From assembly GCA_005878685.1 (NCBI GenBank), contig VBLN01000295.1, positions 548-6,800 on the forward strand: 6,253 nt of DNA. Direction: 5' to 3'. Below the pieces are notes generated by a model. It was not told the origin of the DNA and ran no database searches. It saw only the letters and a program-made list of their open reading frames with translations. The translations under genes were made by a program, and so were the position numbers. Origin of the DNA: Deltaproteobacteria bacterium. GTDB lineage: Bacteria; Desulfobacterota; Binatia; UBA9968. How positions within the stretch are numbered: position 1 is the first letter of the stretch; each line of letters opens with the position of its first letter. This document shows, one piece after another, positions 4,795 through 6,253 of the stretch.

Positions 4795-5550
4795 ATGCAG
4801 CAAGAGAATAGTCAGAATAAGTTGGCCGTACTAATCGACGCGGACAATACTCAGCCCTCAATCATTGATGCATTACTGGCAGAAATTGCAAAGTATGGCA
4901 TTGCAAGCGTGAGACGGATCTACGGCGATTGGACCACCCCTAATTTGAGAGGCTGGAAGGGTGTCCTTTTGGAGCAAGCTATCCAGCCGATTCAACAATT
5001 CCGATATACAGTCGGAAAGAACGCTACTGATAGCGCGCTGATCATTGATGCGATGGATTTGCTCTACACCGAGAAACTTGATGGCTTCTGCATCGTTTCG
5101 AGTGATAGTGATTTTACGCGTTTGGCATCGAGGATTCGAGAGGCGGGCCTTGTCGTCTATGGCTTCGGCGAAAAAAAGACCCCCAAAGCATTTGTGGGCG
5201 CCTGCGATAAGTTCGTCTATACGGAGATACTTCGCGAGGATGAACCGACTGGCTCCCGAGGAAGGAAAACCACTACTGACCTGAACAAGGACACAACGCT
5301 GGTTAATCTATTGAAAAACGCCGTTGACTACTCAGCGAGTGAAGACGGATGGGCCTATCTAGGCCAGATGGGTCAACATATCGCAAATCAGTCTCCTGAA
5401 TTTGATCCTCGCAACTATGGTTATAAGAAGCTAGGCGATCTAGTCAGAGCGACTCAGCTTTTCGACGTAGATGAGCGACGTTCTGCCGATTCACCTGGGA
5501 TATCAGTATATGTCCGGGATAAACGCAAGAAACAAGCAAGTGCGGTCTGA
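4795..5550 (+). CDS. NYN domain (LabA-like PIN fold) protein with C-terminal OST-HTH/LOTUS domain
   Basis: The 251-residue protein, counted from ATG 4795, has two domains. Residues about 8-146 form a NYN/LabA-like PIN fold: LAVLIDADN (D15, D17, N18), RIYGDW (41-46), KNATDSALIIDAMDLLY (D79, D86) and CIVSSDSDFTRLASRIREAG (D104, D106). These acidic residues fit a metal-binding ribonuclease site. Residues about 160-242 fit an OST-HTH/LOTUS domain, an RNA-binding winged helix, with the DGWAYLGQMGQHI and FDPRNYGYKKLGDLV segments. Proteins with this NYN-LOTUS order are widespread in bacteria and are predicted to bind or cleave RNA; substrates are mostly unknown. The start two codons upstream at 4789 is less likely because of ribosome binding site spacing. 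It is coupled to the SemiSWEET-like gene before it and lies 10 bases ahead of the hydrolase gene. Cytoplasmic location is expected. A nuclease role is inferred from the intact acidic residues. Confidence 0.9.
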   Translation: MQQENSQNKLAVLIDADNTQPSIIDALLAEIAKYGIASVRRIYGDWTTPNLRGWKGVLLEQAIQPIQQFRYTVGKNATDSALIIDAMDLLYTEKLDGFCIVSSDSDFTRLASRIREAGLVVYGFGEKKTPKAFVGACDKFVYTEILREDEPTGSRGRKTTTDLNKDTTLVNLLKNAVDYSASEDGWAYLGQMGQHIANQSPEFDPRNYGYKKLGDLVRATQLFDVDERRSADSPGISVYVRDKRKKQASAV

Positions 5551-5554
5551 GGAG
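5550..5554 (+). promoter_or_regulatory. Ribosome binding site of the alpha/beta hydrolase gene
   Basis: AGGAG overlaps the last base of the NYN gene TGA stop and sits six bases before ATG 5561, which indicates that the two genes are read from one transcript. Confidence 0.75.
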
Positions 5555-5560
5555 TGAGAT

Positions 5561-6253
5561 ATGCCGAATGTCAAATTGCCTACGGGAGTTGATCTCTATT
5601 ATGAATCGCATGGTCAAGGAGAGCCGTTGGTTTTCATCCCTTCCACCGCATTCTCCGGGGAAGTCTGGAAGCCGTACCAGGTTCCGGGACTGTCGAAGTC
5701 GCTGAATCTCATCATTCACGATCCAAGAGGCTGTGGCCGCTCGACCGTGAAGCAGGAAGTTTACACGATCGATCAGATGGCCAACGATGTCGTCGCTCTG
5801 CTCGACCATCTCGGTATCCGCTCGGCCCATGTCCTGGGCCACTCGATGGGCGGGCGCATCGGGCTGTCGATGACGCTCAACTTTCCGGGGCGCGTGAAGA
5901 GCCTGATTCTGGCCGCGAGCGGATCGGGCCCGGCGGCTCGAACCGGACCGGATTGCATCCCTGGTCTGCCGCACCGCACGGTCGTGGAGTTGGTCGAGAT
6001 GGGTTTCGAGAAGGCGATCCGCCACGAGATCTGCGGGTCCGACACTTTCTTTACCAAAGATTACCGCGACCGCAATCCGGAGAAAGTCGAGGAATTCTTC
6101 AACCTGGCCTGGACGACACACGCGAAGCTCTCGGAGTTTATCCATCTCATCATCGCGCGCCAGAACTTCGAGTGCACTCACAGGTTGAGCGACGTCAGGG
6201 TCCCGACTCTGGTAGCCATCGGCGACGGCGACGCCGGCCGCAGCAATCATCTG
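5561..6253 (+). CDS. Alpha/beta hydrolase fold protein (3' partial)
   Basis: An open frame runs from ATG 5561 through the window end; 231 residues are visible. The fold is clear: an N-terminal strand pair (VDLYYESHGQGEPLVFIP), DPRGCGRS at 54-61, then the nucleophile elbow GHSMGG with S95, followed by the helix and strand RVKSLILAASGSG. Near the visible end, VRVPTLVAIGDGDAG resembles the segment that holds the catalytic acid (one of its two aspartates, D222 or D224). The catalytic histidine should lie beyond the window. The family includes esterases, enol-lactonases, haloperoxidase-like and C-C bond hydrolases; the substrate cannot be assigned. After the first strand the sequence is IPSTAFSGEVW in place of the common HGxPG oxyanion motif. 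It follows the NYN gene by 10 bases and probably shares its transcript. Its base composition looks more GC-rich than the NYN gene, closer to the substrate-binding-protein genes. Confidence 0.9.
   Translation, partial: MPNVKLPTGVDLYYESHGQGEPLVFIPSTAFSGEVWKPYQVPGLSKSLNLIIHDPRGCGRSTVKQEVYTIDQMANDVVALLDHLGIRSAHVLGHSMGGRIGLSMTLNFPGRVKSLILAASGSGPAARTGPDCIPGLPHRTVVELVEMGFEKAIRHEICGSDTFFTKDYRDRNPEKVEEFFNLAWTTHAKLSEFIHLIIARQNFECTHRLSDVRVPTLVAIGDGDAGRSNHL

Noticed and set aside
5444..6250. Long open frame on the - strand (268 codons)
   Set aside because: It lies opposite the alpha/beta hydrolase, whose motifs are unmistakable on the + strand. The reverse frame has no recognisable motif and reflects GC-rich codon structure.

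Overview
The window is from a Gram-negative bacterium: it carries an LPS inner-core heptosyltransferase (waaC-like). The moderately GC-rich sequence, the NMT1-type substrate-binding proteins in tandem without a permease, and an FmdB zinc-ribbon protein resemble uncultured delta-proteobacterial or related soil and sediment lineages (Desulfobacterota, Binatota, NC10/Rokubacteria type). That placement is an inference from gene style, not from a marker gene. Every gene I can support is on the + strand.

Layout. (1) 2-1953: two tandem periplasmic substrate-binding proteins of the NMT1/SsuA-like family. They are about 74% identical by my hand count; the first is cut by the window start. No ATPase or permease gene is next to them. 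(2) 2000-2597: a coupled DUF4160/DUF2442 pair, a toxin-antitoxin-like two-gene module. (3) 2600-2644: a short broken piece that matches the C-terminal end of the substrate-binding proteins. (4) 2653-3648: a waaC-like heptosyltransferase I with its catalytic and ADP-heptose-binding residues intact. (5) 3649-3857: a 209-base gap with a small inverted repeat and a doubtful 32-residue ORF. (6) 3858-4196: an FmdB-type zinc-ribbon protein. (7) about 4198-4314: a second broken C-terminal piece of a substrate-binding protein. (8) 4315-4498: a gap with two tiny ATGA-overlapping ORFs, the first with a strong ribosome binding site. (9) 4499-6253: a tightly packed run of a three-helix SemiSWEET/PQ-loop-like membrane protein, a NYN-LOTUS putative RNA-binding/nuclease protein, and an alpha/beta hydrolase that runs off the window end.

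The main observation is structural. The 3' end of the substrate-binding-protein gene occurs four times in the same orientation: at the ends of two whole genes and as two orphan tails at 2600-2644 and about 4198-4314. The tails lie directly behind unrelated cargo genes, within about 2 to 3 bases of their stop codons. The cargo (DUF4160/DUF2442, then waaC plus FmdB) is therefore bracketed by direct repeats of one gene's 3' end. This looks like repeated recombination or integration at that 3' end, or like remnants of a longer paralogue array that was interrupted and deleted. I see no integrase, transposase, CRISPR array, tRNA or rRNA in the window, and no clearly established new defence system. 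The SemiSWEET/NYN-LOTUS pair and the bracketed cargo are the parts most worth following.
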